From Flavobacteriales bacterium (GTDB taxonomy: Bacteria; Bacteroidota; Bacteroidia; Flavobacteriales; UA16), in the NCBI GenBank assembly GCA_002683735.1, contig NYTZ01000155.1, positions 1 through 6,074 of the forward strand: DNA of 6,074 nucleotides, given 5' to 3'. Below the pieces are notes generated by a model that worked only from the letters and a program-made list of their open reading frames with translations, searched no databases and had not been told where the DNA came from. A program made the position numbers and the translations under genes. Shown piece by piece: positions 1 to 5,961 of this stretch (within the stretch, counting starts at the first letter, position 1; each line of letters begins with the position of its first letter).

Positions 1-63
1 GGATTCCCTAATTTCGCAGTCCTTTTGTCGGAAGTCCGCACCAACCCCATTCACGTATCCTGA
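1..63 (+). CDS. C-terminal end of Nif3-like dinuclear metal-centre protein (5' truncated by window)
   Basis: Frame 1 is open from the first base to a TGA at 61-63. It encodes 20 residues that include FPNFAVLLSEVRTNPIHVS. The pattern F-x-x-F-A-[hydrophobic]-x-x-S-E-[VI]-x-T-N-P-I is what I recall for the C-terminus of Nif3 / NGG1-interacting factor 3 family proteins in Flavobacteriia, where the gene commonly precedes a zinc-ribbon-family gene, as it does here. The family forms hexameric toroids with a two-metal site. Its cellular role is unsettled, and older annotations call it GTP cyclohydrolase I type 2 homolog. The metal ligands lie upstream of the window and cannot be checked. The stop overlaps the next start (TGATG), which suggests co-transcription and translational coupling. 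The call rests on only 20 residues plus gene order. Confidence 0.72.
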   Translation, partial: GFPNFAVLLSEVRTNPIHVS

Positions 64-866
64 TGGCCAAGAAGACCAAAGCCACGAGCGCAGAGGAGAA
101 ACTCCGGGCGCTGTATGACCTTCAGCTGATCGACAGCCGCATCGACCGCCTCCGCGTGGTTCGCGGTGAGTTGCCGCTGGAAGTCGAAGATCTCGAGGAC
201 GAACTGGCTGGCCTTGCCGCCCGCCTGGAGCGCCTCAACGAGGAAGCTGGAAGCATCCAGCAGAAGATCAAGGAGCGCAAGGAAGCGATTATCGATTCCG
301 GCGCCATGATCAAGCGCTTCGAGGAGCAACAGAATAGCGTGCGGAACAACCGCGAGTTCGAATCCCTGAACAAGGAAATCGAGTACCAGAGCCTCGAGAT
401 CCAGTTGAGCGAGAAGCGCATCAAGGAAGCGGAAGCCCAACTCGAGCAGAAGTCCGAGATCATCACCGAGGTGAAGACCAAGCACGACCACCGGGCCGAG
501 GACTTGAAGACCAAGCAGACCGAGCTGGACGAGATCATCGCCGAGACCCGTGCCGAGGAGGAAATCCTCAGCAACCTCAGCGGCAAGATGTCGGGCAAGA
601 TTGACGACCGCCTTTTGCAGGCCTACCTCCGCATCCGTGGTGGCGCCAAGAACGGCATGGCCGTGGTGCCGATTGAGCGCGAGGCCAGCGCCGGCAGCTA
701 CATCAAGATTCCGCCGCAGCGCATTCTCGATGTTGGAGCCCGCAAGCGCATCATCGTGGACGAGCACAGCGGCCGTATCCTCGTGGACCAAGAACTGGCC
801 GTTGAGGAGCAGGAAAAGGTCCAGAAGCTCGTCGCAAAGGAGCTCAAGGCCGCAGCCAAAGCCTGA
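63..866 (+). CDS. Coiled-coil protein of the C4 zinc-ribbon family, lacking the zinc cysteines
   Basis: The protein has 267 residues. Residues about 9-190 are highly charged heptad-like helix (Glu/Lys/Arg/Gln-rich), predicting a long antiparallel coiled coil. The N-terminal block EEKLRALYDLQLIDSRID, the segment RGELPLEVEDLEDE and the segment SVRNNREFESLNKEIE are hallmarks of the family annotated as 'zinc ribbon domain-containing protein' (formerly DUF164-type). The C-terminal globular part (about 195-250) keeps the surrounding ribbon residues, such as KIPPQ and HSGRILVD. The two CxxC knuckles, however, read S209-A-G-S212 and D233-E-H-S236, so no zinc site can form. My recollection is that flavobacterial homologues also have this cysteine-less form, so it is probably a lineage variant rather than decay. 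The function is unknown; relatives have been linked to flagellar or secretion chaperoning in other phyla, which need not apply here. The ATG at 63 overlaps the Nif3 stop. The tail is Lys/Ala-rich. Confidence 0.88.
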   Translation: MAKKTKATSAEEKLRALYDLQLIDSRIDRLRVVRGELPLEVEDLEDELAGLAARLERLNEEAGSIQQKIKERKEAIIDSGAMIKRFEEQQNSVRNNREFESLNKEIEYQSLEIQLSEKRIKEAEAQLEQKSEIITEVKTKHDHRAEDLKTKQTELDEIIAETRAEEEILSNLSGKMSGKIDDRLLQAYLRIRGGAKNGMAVVPIEREASAGSYIKIPPQRILDVGARKRIIVDEHSGRILVDQELAVEEQEKVQKLVAKELKAAAKA

Positions 867-889
867 TTCTTACCGCCGCCTCGGGCCCG

Positions 890-2395
890 TCAGTAGCGGG
901 CGCCGATGGACAGCATCAATAGACCCAGCCCGGTCCGCCCCTCGGCGATGACCGGGCTGAGTGCGTAAAGGCGCCGGGCATCCTCCGTGGAGGTGTGTCG
1001 GTAGGTCGCACCCGCGTACCAATTCTCCGCGCGGTATTCTCCGCCGATGGCCCATTGGATCTGGGTGGCCCCATCTTCCAGCAGGGTTCCGTCCTCAAGG
1101 CCGTTGAGCCCGCTCAGCGGCTTGGCTGCGGCAGACCGCCATCCGCCACCAAAGCGGAAGCGCCAGGTGTCCTCGAAGCGAAATTCGAGGCCACCACGGA
1201 CGTTTTGCTCAGTGATGAGCGTTGAGTCGATGTCGCGCTGAATGGCGTCCACATCGGCGTCGAAGAAGTCGTTGGAGTCGAAGGTGGCTTGCGCAAAGTC
1301 AGCGTAGCCGTAGTCGAGGGTGAGCAAGGCGGCCTTGCCCATCGTCCAGCTGAAACCCAACCGGTGCTGGCGCGGGGTCCGGATGCGGTATTGGACGTAG
1401 CTGTTGGGGCTGTTCCATTCAAACCCGCTTCCATCCGAGAAGTCCGAGGTTGCATCCACCTGGTAGAAGTCGTCGATGGAGAAGACAGATCCGCTGCGAT
1501 AGCTCCATCCGAAGCGCAACGGGGTGTTCTCGGGTTGGAGAATGAGGCCGAATGACCAGAACGCCCCCGATCCACTGACTTCCAATCGGTCGTTGAAGGT
1601 GAACCGATCGAGGGAGGGAGGCCTATGAAGCTTGTGCTCCGTATACACGTACACTCGGTTCATGTCGATGGAGGTGAGGCCCACCGCGAGCCCCATGTAG
1701 AGCATGTCGTCGTAGCTCGTGCCAAATGCGATGGTGGTCTCTCCCATGCGTCCGGAGCGGTCCCGCCGCAGCGACTGTTGAACATCGTCGCCATCAAAGG
1801 CGCCCGTGTATTGGTCCATGCTGCCGGACACTGTGTCGATGAGGTAGGTATACCAGGCGAGGTCGGCGTCAAAAGGCTGTGAATACCAGAGGCTGTCAAA
1901 GGGCGTGCCGTTGGCTTGAAGGGCGAGCTGCTGGGTCAGACTTTCGCCGGATTGGGGGCCGGTCCATTCTACGCGTTGGTGAAAATTCCGAAGTGGGGTG
2001 TAGCCGATGCCAAACGTGCCCCGGCGGAGGTTGGGGTGGTTCAGTGGCATGGTCAGCGCCGCCCCAATCTGTCCCACGATGAGGTGTGGCGCTGCTGTGG
2101 TGACTGTCTGGTCTGCAAAGGTGGTCCTGCCTCCACCGGCGCCAATGGCGAGGCTCATGCCGACATCGCTGGTGCGGTACAGCCCGAGTCCGGCCGGGTT
2201 GGACCAGACCGCACCAAGGTCGGCGCCGAGGCTGGTCATGGCGCCACCGAGACCGGTCGATCGGGCGGAGCCTAGCGGGTCCATGCGGCTGTACAGCATG
2301 ACATCCGACAGGCCTTGGGCGCTGAGCGTGGTCGACTGGACGAAGGAGAGCAGGAGGAGTCCGGCCCCGCTAAAAAGAAGGGAACGCAAAGTCAT
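890..2395 (-). CDS. OmpP1/FadL-like outer-membrane beta-barrel protein
   Basis: The protein has 501 residues from the ATG at 2395; a TTG two codons upstream is a less likely start. An N-terminal signal peptide is clear: Arg4, a hydrophobic run at about 6-19, and a likely cleavage at LSA26|Q27. The mature N-terminus carries the block SARSTGLGGAMTSLGADLGA followed by VWSNPAG, with NPAG at 66-69. This is the signature of the FadL/OmpP1/TodX family in Bacteroidota (often labelled hemin receptor or aromatic hydrocarbon transport). The rest alternates short hydrophobic/aromatic strands with polar loops and ends in the aromatic Tyr of SIGARY, as expected for a beta-barrel. FadL-type proteins let hydrophobic compounds cross the outer membrane; the substrate cannot be read from sequence. 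It lies 18 bp downstream of the lipoprotein gene and is probably its operon partner. It converges on the coiled-coil gene, with 23 bp between the stops and no obvious terminator. Confidence 0.82.
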   Translation of the reverse strand: MTLRSLLFSGAGLLLLSFVQSTTLSAQGLSDVMLYSRMDPLGSARSTGLGGAMTSLGADLGAVWSNPAGLGLYRTSDVGMSLAIGAGGGRTTFADQTVTTAAPHLIVGQIGAALTMPLNHPNLRRGTFGIGYTPLRNFHQRVEWTGPQSGESLTQQLALQANGTPFDSLWYSQPFDADLAWYTYLIDTVSGSMDQYTGAFDGDDVQQSLRRDRSGRMGETTIAFGTSYDDMLYMGLAVGLTSIDMNRVYVYTEHKLHRPPSLDRFTFNDRLEVSGSGAFWSFGLILQPENTPLRFGWSYRSGSVFSIDDFYQVDATSDFSDGSGFEWNSPNSYVQYRIRTPRQHRLGFSWTMGKAALLTLDYGYADFAQATFDSNDFFDADVDAIQRDIDSTLITEQNVRGGLEFRFEDTWRFRFGGGWRSAAAKPLSGLNGLEDGTLLEDGATQIQWAIGGEYRAENWYAGATYRHTSTEDARRLYALSPVIAEGRTGLGLLMLSIGARY

Positions 2396-2413
2396 GGGCA
2401 AATCAGGTGAGGG

Positions 2414-3541
2414 TCAACCGCCACGGCCTGAGCGGCCTGAAGAGGGACGGGGTGCACTCGGCCGGGGAGAGGAGGGACGGCTGAAATTGCCGCTACCTCG
2501 GTTTCCACCTCCGCGCGGCGTGCTCGGGCTGCTGTAGTCCTGGCGGGGGGTGGGGGTGCCCCGTCCGCTGTTGGAGCGGCCCGAACTGCGGTTGCTGCGG
2601 TTCTGGCTCGGTTGGGTGGCGGGCTCTCCGGAGCGATCCGGGCTCTGCCGCCCGTAATCATAGTCGCGGCTGGGCTGGGGTGCCGGCGGGATCACCGTGG
2701 TGCCTCGTCTACCGCGGCGCTCACGGTTGACTGCACCGCGGGTGGCATCGGGCTTGATACCGGTGTTCGGGGAGGCCGAGCCGGGGTCGTCCTCGCCGCT
2801 GGCGTTCGTGCCGCTCAAGCCGGTGAATTGGCCGAAGCTCGGCCGCGGCCGCGGTGCCGTGAAAGAGCTGCCGTCGACCAAGTCGCCCGTGCCGCAGAAG
2901 CCGCCCCAACCGGGGTTGCCATAGGCGCCGAGGTTGCCGTAGTGCGGGTGGTAGCCTCCACCCCAGTAGCCGAAGTTGGGCGATCCCCAGTAGCCTCCGC
3001 CCCACGGGTCGTAGCCCCAACCGGGACCATAGCCGGACCATCCGCCATTCCAGGTGTAGGGGTTGCCGAATCCTCCGATGGGATTGCCCCAGGCGTCATA
3101 CCCATTCTGAAAGGCGAAGTTGTTTTGGCCATAGGTGCTGCCGAAGCCCGCATTGAAAGGACTGTAAGGGCTCCCGCTGAACCCATACGGGGTCCCAAAA
3201 CCAAAGCTGCTGTAGGGGCTATATCCGAAGCCGGTCCCAAAGCTGTTGTACGGGCTATTGAAGCCGCCGGTGTAGCGGTTCCACAGCTGGCCGTTCTGAC
3301 CGCTGCCTACCGTGCCGGTGTAAGGGGTGTCGTAGTCGCTCTGGGCATACTGGTCATACTGATTTAGCAGTTGCTGCTGGCGGGCCGCCTCGAGTGCATC
3401 ATCCCCGACGTGGGGTTCGCCCCCGCTCAGGTAGAATTCATCCGCTTCCAACGCACGTTCTCCGATAAGGTCCATCGACGACATGCAAGAGGCCAACCAA
3501 AAAGGCAAGGCGAGGAGGAGGAGGGGAGAATTCAACTTCAT
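2414..3541 (-). CDS. Low-complexity Gly/aromatic-rich envelope lipoprotein of unknown function
   Basis: The protein has 375 residues from the ATG at 3541. The reading frame stays open for 40 more codons upstream, but this start gives a canonical lipoprotein signal: Lys2, a hydrophobic run at 6-16, and lipobox L16-A-S-C19. After Cys19 comes a short ordinary segment (20-60, with an Ala/Gln/Leu helix at about 49-60). A low-complexity tract follows at about 61-225, dominated by Gly, Tyr, Phe, Trp, Asn, Ser and Pro. It contains quasi-repeats at about 93-106, 107-121 and 122-134 built on SPY-x-[SP]-F-x-x-G-F-G, then a W-G-G-G-Y-rich stretch at about 164-215. The tail (about 228-375) is Arg/Ser/Pro/Gly-rich and strongly basic. 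Only one cysteine (216) remains in the mature chain besides Cys19. No enzymatic motif is visible. It probably sits in the outer membrane, possibly on the surface, and precedes a FadL-like barrel in the same operon. The family is not one I can name. Confidence 0.8.
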   Translation of the reverse strand: MKLNSPLLLLALPFWLASCMSSMDLIGERALEADEFYLSGGEPHVGDDALEAARQQQLLNQYDQYAQSDYDTPYTGTVGSGQNGQLWNRYTGGFNSPYNSFGTGFGYSPYSSFGFGTPYGFSGSPYSPFNAGFGSTYGQNNFAFQNGYDAWGNPIGGFGNPYTWNGGWSGYGPGWGYDPWGGGYWGSPNFGYWGGGYHPHYGNLGAYGNPGWGGFCGTGDLVDGSSFTAPRPRPSFGQFTGLSGTNASGEDDPGSASPNTGIKPDATRGAVNRERRGRRGTTVIPPAPQPSRDYDYGRQSPDRSGEPATQPSQNRSNRSSGRSNSGRGTPTPRQDYSSPSTPRGGGNRGSGNFSRPSSPRPSAPRPSSGRSGRGG

Positions 3542-3550
3542 GAGCAACTG

Positions 3551-3580
3551 GAAATTTAATGCGAAAGGACAGTCATTCAA
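3551..3580 (-). promoter_or_regulatory. Candidate Bacteroidota-type promoter for the lipoprotein/OmpP1 operon
   Basis: Read on the minus strand there is TTG at 3580-3578, a 19-nt spacer, then TAAATTTC at 3558-3551. This compares with the Bacteroidota consensus TTG ... TAnnTTTG and has one mismatch, in the last base. The spacer length equals that of the well-formed tRNA promoter in this window. A start site about 6 nt downstream would be near 3545, only some 4 nt before the ATG, so the mRNA would be almost leaderless. That is a reason for caution. Confidence 0.4.
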
Positions 3581-3616
3581 CCGGTTGGGGTCACGATATG
3601 CCCGTTGGCGGTGGTG

Positions 3617-3624
3617 TATTTTTG
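3617..3624 (+). promoter_or_regulatory. Candidate -7 element for proS
   Basis: TATTTTTG matches the Bacteroidota -7 consensus TAnnTTTG exactly. Transcription would begin near 3630, giving a leader of about 40 nt before the proS ATG at 3670. No TTG lies at the expected 19-21 nt upstream; the nearest, at 3585-3587, leaves 29 nt. The call therefore rests on the -7 element and its position in the divergent intergenic region. Confidence 0.45.
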
Positions 3625-3669
3625 CGGACTCACGACATTGACGAAGCAAACGCCGTACCAATTTTTGCC

Positions 3670-5139
3670 ATGGCCAAATTGCCCCCCCGCGACCAGGACT
3701 ACTCCAAGTGGTACAACGAAATCGTGGTCGAAGCCGACCTCGCCCAGCACAGTGACGTGAAGGGGTGCATGGTCATCAAGCCCTATGGTTTCGCCATCTG
3801 GGAACGCATGAAGGACGTACTCGACGGTATGTTCAAGGACACCGGTCACGTCAATGCCTACTTCCCGCTGTTCATCCCGAAAAGCTATCTGAGCAAGGAG
3901 GCCGCCCACGTGGAGGGCTTCGCTAAAGAATGCGCGGTGGTGACGCACTATCGCCTCAAGAACGACCCGGACGGCCAGGGGGTCGTGGTCGATCCCGATG
4001 CGAAGCTCGAGGAGGAGCTCATCGTCCGTCCAACGTCCGAGACCATCATCTGGAAGACCTACAAGAATTGGATCCAGAGCTACCGAGACCTGCCCCTGCT
4101 CGTGAACCAATGGGCCAATGTGGTGCGCTGGGAAATGCGCACGCGCCTGTTTTTGCGCACCGCCGAATTCCTCTGGCAGGAGGGCCACACCGCTCACGCC
4201 ACCAAGGACGAAGCCATCGCCGAGGCGGAGAAGATGCTCCACGTCTATGCTGACTTCGCCGAGGGCTGGATGGCGATGCCGGTGGTCCGCGGCGTCAAGA
4301 CAGAGAGCGAGCGCTTCGCCGGCGCCGATGACACCTACTGCATCGAGGCCCTCATGCAAGACGGCAAGGCTCTGCAGGCTGGTACGAGCCACTTCCTCGG
4401 ACAGAACTTCGCCAAGGCCTTCGACGTGACCTTCGCCACCAAGGAGGGCACGCAGGAGCTCGTCTGGGCGACCAGCTGGGGTGTGTCCACCCGCTTGATG
4501 GGCGCGCTCATCATGACCCACTCCGACGACAAGGGCCTCGTCCTGCCGCCGAAGCTGGCCCCGATTGAGGCGGTCATCGTCCCCATCCAGAAGGGCGGTG
4601 AGCCAAACGAGGTGGTCAACGGTGCCTGCCAGAAGCTCCACGACGACCTGAAGGCTGCCGGCTTGCGCGTCAAGCTCGACGACGATGACACCAAGCGCTC
4701 CGGCTGGAAGTTCGCCGAGTACGAGCTCAAAGGCGTTCCCGTGCGCCTCGCTATCGGCCCACGCGATGCCGAGAATGGCACGGTGGAGGTGGCCCGCCGC
4801 GACACCGGAGAGAAGGCCTTCATCCCCGCCGACCAGATTGTGACCCACGTGCAGTCCCTGCTCACTGAGTTGCAGGACGGCTTGTTCAACGCCGCGAAGG
4901 ACCGCATGACCACCTGCACCCGCGAGGTGAATACCTGGGAGGAGTTCACCGCTGGACTCGAGGAGGGCGGCTTTTTGAGCGCCCACTGGGATGGCACGGC
5001 CGAGACCGAGGAGCGGATCAAGAAGGAGACCAAGGCCACCATCCGTTGCCTGCCCCTTGATGGCGACACTGCGCCCGGCAGTTGCATCCGAACCGGCAAC
5101 CCGAGCGCCCGCCGCGTCCTGTTTGCCCGCGCTTACTGA
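3670..5139 (+). CDS. proS: Prolyl-tRNA synthetase, archaeal/eukaryotic-type (class II, no INS editing domain)
   Basis: This cytoplasmic enzyme charges tRNA-Pro with proline using ATP. The 489-residue length and the sequence fit the ProS type 3 family. The N-terminal hallmark is [11 protein letters not shown]. The catalytic core has RPTSE at 120-124 (substrate loop), motif 2 as RWEMR at 153-157 through [16 protein letters not shown] ending at 176, [10 protein letters not shown] from 238, and the motif 3 region [10 protein letters not shown] from 278. The anticodon-binding domain begins near API at 297-299 and includes [15 protein letters not shown]. The C-terminal domain ends in FARAY, the conserved Tyr terminus of this family. 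It keeps cysteines 416, 460 and 472 but no CxxC pair, so the zinc site of thermophilic relatives looks incomplete. The frame is open 37 codons further upstream from an ATG at 3559, but that stretch has no family similarity and contains the likely promoter, so ATG 3670 is chosen. No Shine-Dalgarno sequence is visible, as is usual in Bacteroidota. Confidence 0.97.
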   Translation: MAKLPPRDQDYSKWYNEIVVEADLAQHSDVKGCMVIKPYGFAIWERMKDVLDGMFKDTGHVNAYFPLFIPKSYLSKEAAHVEGFAKECAVVTHYRLKNDPDGQGVVVDPDAKLEEELIVRPTSETIIWKTYKNWIQSYRDLPLLVNQWANVVRWEMRTRLFLRTAEFLWQEGHTAHATKDEAIAEAEKMLHVYADFAEGWMAMPVVRGVKTESERFAGADDTYCIEALMQDGKALQAGTSHFLGQNFAKAFDVTFATKEGTQELVWATSWGVSTRLMGALIMTHSDDKGLVLPPKLAPIEAVIVPIQKGGEPNEVVNGACQKLHDDLKAAGLRVKLDDDDTKRSGWKFAEYELKGVPVRLAIGPRDAENGTVEVARRDTGEKAFIPADQIVTHVQSLLTELQDGLFNAAKDRMTTCTREVNTWEEFTAGLEEGGFLSAHWDGTAETEERIKKETKATIRCLPLDGDTAPGSCIRTGNPSARRVLFARAY

Positions 5140-5178
5140 TTGACCTGAACCCCCGTCCCGGAAGGCTGTTTCTTCATC

Positions 5179-5652
5179 ATGGACTCACTGACCCCCATCG
5201 GACTCGATGCCCAAGCTGCTGGCCAGCTTTCCGCAGGCCTCAACGACCTGCTCGCCGACCTCACGGTGTTCTACATGAACACGCGTGGCTTCCATTGGAA
5301 CATCCGCGGCAAGGAATTCTTCGAGCTGCACGCCAAGTTCGAAGAGCTCTACACGGACCTCCAGCTCAAGATCGATGAGGTCGCCGAGCGCGTCCTCACC
5401 CTTGGTGGCAAACCGGTCCATACTCATCAGGAATACCTCGCCGCGTGCAAGGTACCCGTGGTGAAGGATGTGATCGACGGCGTGGAGGCCCTGAAGCACT
5501 GCGTGGCCGCCTTCAGCGTCATCCTGTTGCGCGAGCGGACCCTTCTGCACCTGAGTAGCGAGGCTGGCGATGAAGGCACCAATGCCCTCATGAGCGACTA
5601 CATCCGCGAGCAGGAGAAGTTGGTCTGGATGTACCGCGCTTACCTCGGCTGA
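5179..5652 (+). CDS. dps: Dps family ferritin-like DNA-protection / ferroxidase protein
   Basis: The protein has 157 residues, the normal length for Dps. The family assembles dodecameric cages that oxidise Fe(II), using hydrogen peroxide in many members, and store the mineral; some members also bind DNA. The Dps signature is present as FYMNTRGFHWNIRGKEFFELH. The inter-subunit ferroxidase ligands line up as His39, His51, residue 55, Asp66 and Glu70, with the spacing seen in Listeria and E. coli Dps (12, 4, 11, 4). Position 55 is Glu where those proteins have Asp. There is no Lys-rich N-terminal tail like that of E. coli Dps, so DNA binding by that route is not evident. The gene starts 39 bp after proS on the same strand. 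No separate promoter of the TAnnTTTG type is visible in the gap, so read-through from proS is plausible. A GGAAGG at 5160-5165 is rather far (13 nt) from the ATG to be a good ribosome site. Confidence 0.95.
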   Translation: MDSLTPIGLDAQAAGQLSAGLNDLLADLTVFYMNTRGFHWNIRGKEFFELHAKFEELYTDLQLKIDEVAERVLTLGGKPVHTHQEYLAACKVPVVKDVIDGVEALKHCVAAFSVILLRERTLLHLSSEAGDEGTNALMSDYIREQEKLVWMYRAYLG

Positions 5653-5670
5653 GAGCCCTTATGTAAGTGC

Positions 5671-5700
5671 TTGTCGGAATCAAATCGGACGCTATCTTTG
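5671..5700 (+). promoter_or_regulatory. Bacteroidota-type promoter of tRNA-Glu
   Basis: TTG at 5671-5673, exactly 19 nt of spacer, then TATCTTTG at 5693-5700 fully match the Bacteroidota -33/-7 consensus (TTG ... TAnnTTTG). The mature tRNA begins 12 nt downstream at 5712, consistent with a transcription start near 5706 and a very short 5' leader. This is the best promoter in the window and the strongest single indicator of phylum. Confidence 0.85.
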
Positions 5701-5711
5701 CGCACCCTTTT

Positions 5712-5783
5712 GGCCCGTTCGTCTAGGGGTTAGGACGCCAGGTTTTCATCCTGGTAGCAGGGGTTCGAATCCCCTACGGGCTA
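5712..5783 (+). tRNA. tRNA-Glu (anticodon TTC)
   Basis: A complete 72-nt cloverleaf can be folded. The acceptor is GGCCCGT/ACGGGCT with a G1-U72 wobble. The D arm is GTCT...GGAC. The anticodon stem is CCAGG/CCTGG with loop TTTTCAT, placing anticodon TTC at 5745-5747. The variable loop is TAGC, and the T arm is AGGGG-TTCGAAT-CCCCT. It reads GAA/GAG glutamate codons. The CCA end is not encoded: A at 5783 is followed by CAA. It has its own promoter and terminator. The next gene downstream looks like an integrase, so the 3' part of this tRNA may serve as an attachment site. Confidence 0.97.
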
Positions 5784-5793
5784 CAACAAGAAT

Positions 5794-5823
5794 TCCCCGC
5801 TTCCCCAAGGAGCGGGGATTTTT
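5794..5823 (+). terminator. Rho-independent terminator of the tRNA-Glu unit
   Basis: TCCCCGCT (5794-5801) pairs with AGCGGGGA (5811-5818). A T-G and a C-G pair extend the stem inward, leaving a CCCAA loop, and five T follow at 5819-5823. The strong GC stem next to a T run, 10 bp after the tRNA, is a standard intrinsic terminator. Confidence 0.85.
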
Positions 5824-5961
5824 GATTCCAGACCCTTCGAAAACCCCTTGAGACCGTGTGTTCCTGTGGATACGATATGGACACATCATGATGGTCTGTG
5901 ACGGTCTTCGAAAGGACATTTGGAACATCAACGGGAACATCAAGCCCCGCCCCAATCGTCC
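5824..5961. other. Repeat-dense intergenic region between tRNA-Glu and integrase; possible attachment/arm-site region
   Basis: No convincing gene lies here. Small symmetrical elements are frequent: a perfect 10-bp palindrome CATCATGATG at 5884-5893, an inverted pair AGACCGT (5851-5857) and ACGGTCT (5901-5907), a direct pair CTTCGAAA (5835-5842 and 5906-5913), and the 10-bp direct repeat annotated separately. Regions between a tRNA attachment site and an integrase gene often hold arm-type binding sites for the recombinase and its accessory proteins. That role here is inferred from position, not shown. No TAnnTTTG promoter element for the integrase was found. Confidence 0.4.
5922..5943. repeat. 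Two tandem copies of GGAACATCAA, 12-bp period
   Basis: GGAACATCAA occurs at 5922-5931 and again, perfectly, at 5934-5943, two bases apart. A degenerate third copy (TGAACATCTC) lies at 5963-5972, across the proposed integrase start. A period near one helical turn would put both copies on nearly the same DNA face, as expected for a protein-binding site such as an integrase arm site or an autoregulatory operator. Chance cannot be excluded for a repeat this short. Confidence 0.5.

Noticed and set aside
51..791. 246-codon minus-strand frame opposite the coiled-coil gene
   Set aside because: Leu/Val/Asp/Gly-rich composition is the expected antisense shadow of a Glu/Lys-rich coiled-coil gene; the plus-strand protein has clear family motifs.
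882..901. CGGGCCCG palindrome and GCCCG-TCAGTAG-CGGGC hairpin between the convergent genes
   Set aside because: Five-bp stem without a T run on either strand and overlapping the OmpP1 stop codon; not a credible intrinsic terminator.
3093..3250. Repeated codon pattern in the lipoprotein gene as a possible CRISPR or nucleotide repeat array
   Set aside because: Similarity is at the protein level (SPY/FG motifs) with irregular spacing and variable bases; no identical repeats with unique spacers.
2612..3367. 251-codon plus-strand frame opposite the lipoprotein gene
   Set aside because: Ala/Val/Gly/Arg-biased sequence with no signal or motif. The minus-strand frame has a lipobox and an operon context.
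3542..3661. 40-codon N-terminal extension of the lipoprotein frame
   Set aside because: It would bury the signal peptide and lipobox. Starting at 3541 gives a standard lipoprotein signal sequence.
3577..4986. 469-codon minus-strand frame opposite proS
   Set aside because: Antisense of a strongly conserved synthetase; His/Leu/Gly/Asp-rich shadow composition.
5902..5961. Integrase start further upstream, at TTG 5920 or before
   Set aside because: The extra residues are His/Gln/Pro-rich and unlike recombinase N-termini, and the stretch holds the direct repeats. GTG 5962 is favoured, though not proven.
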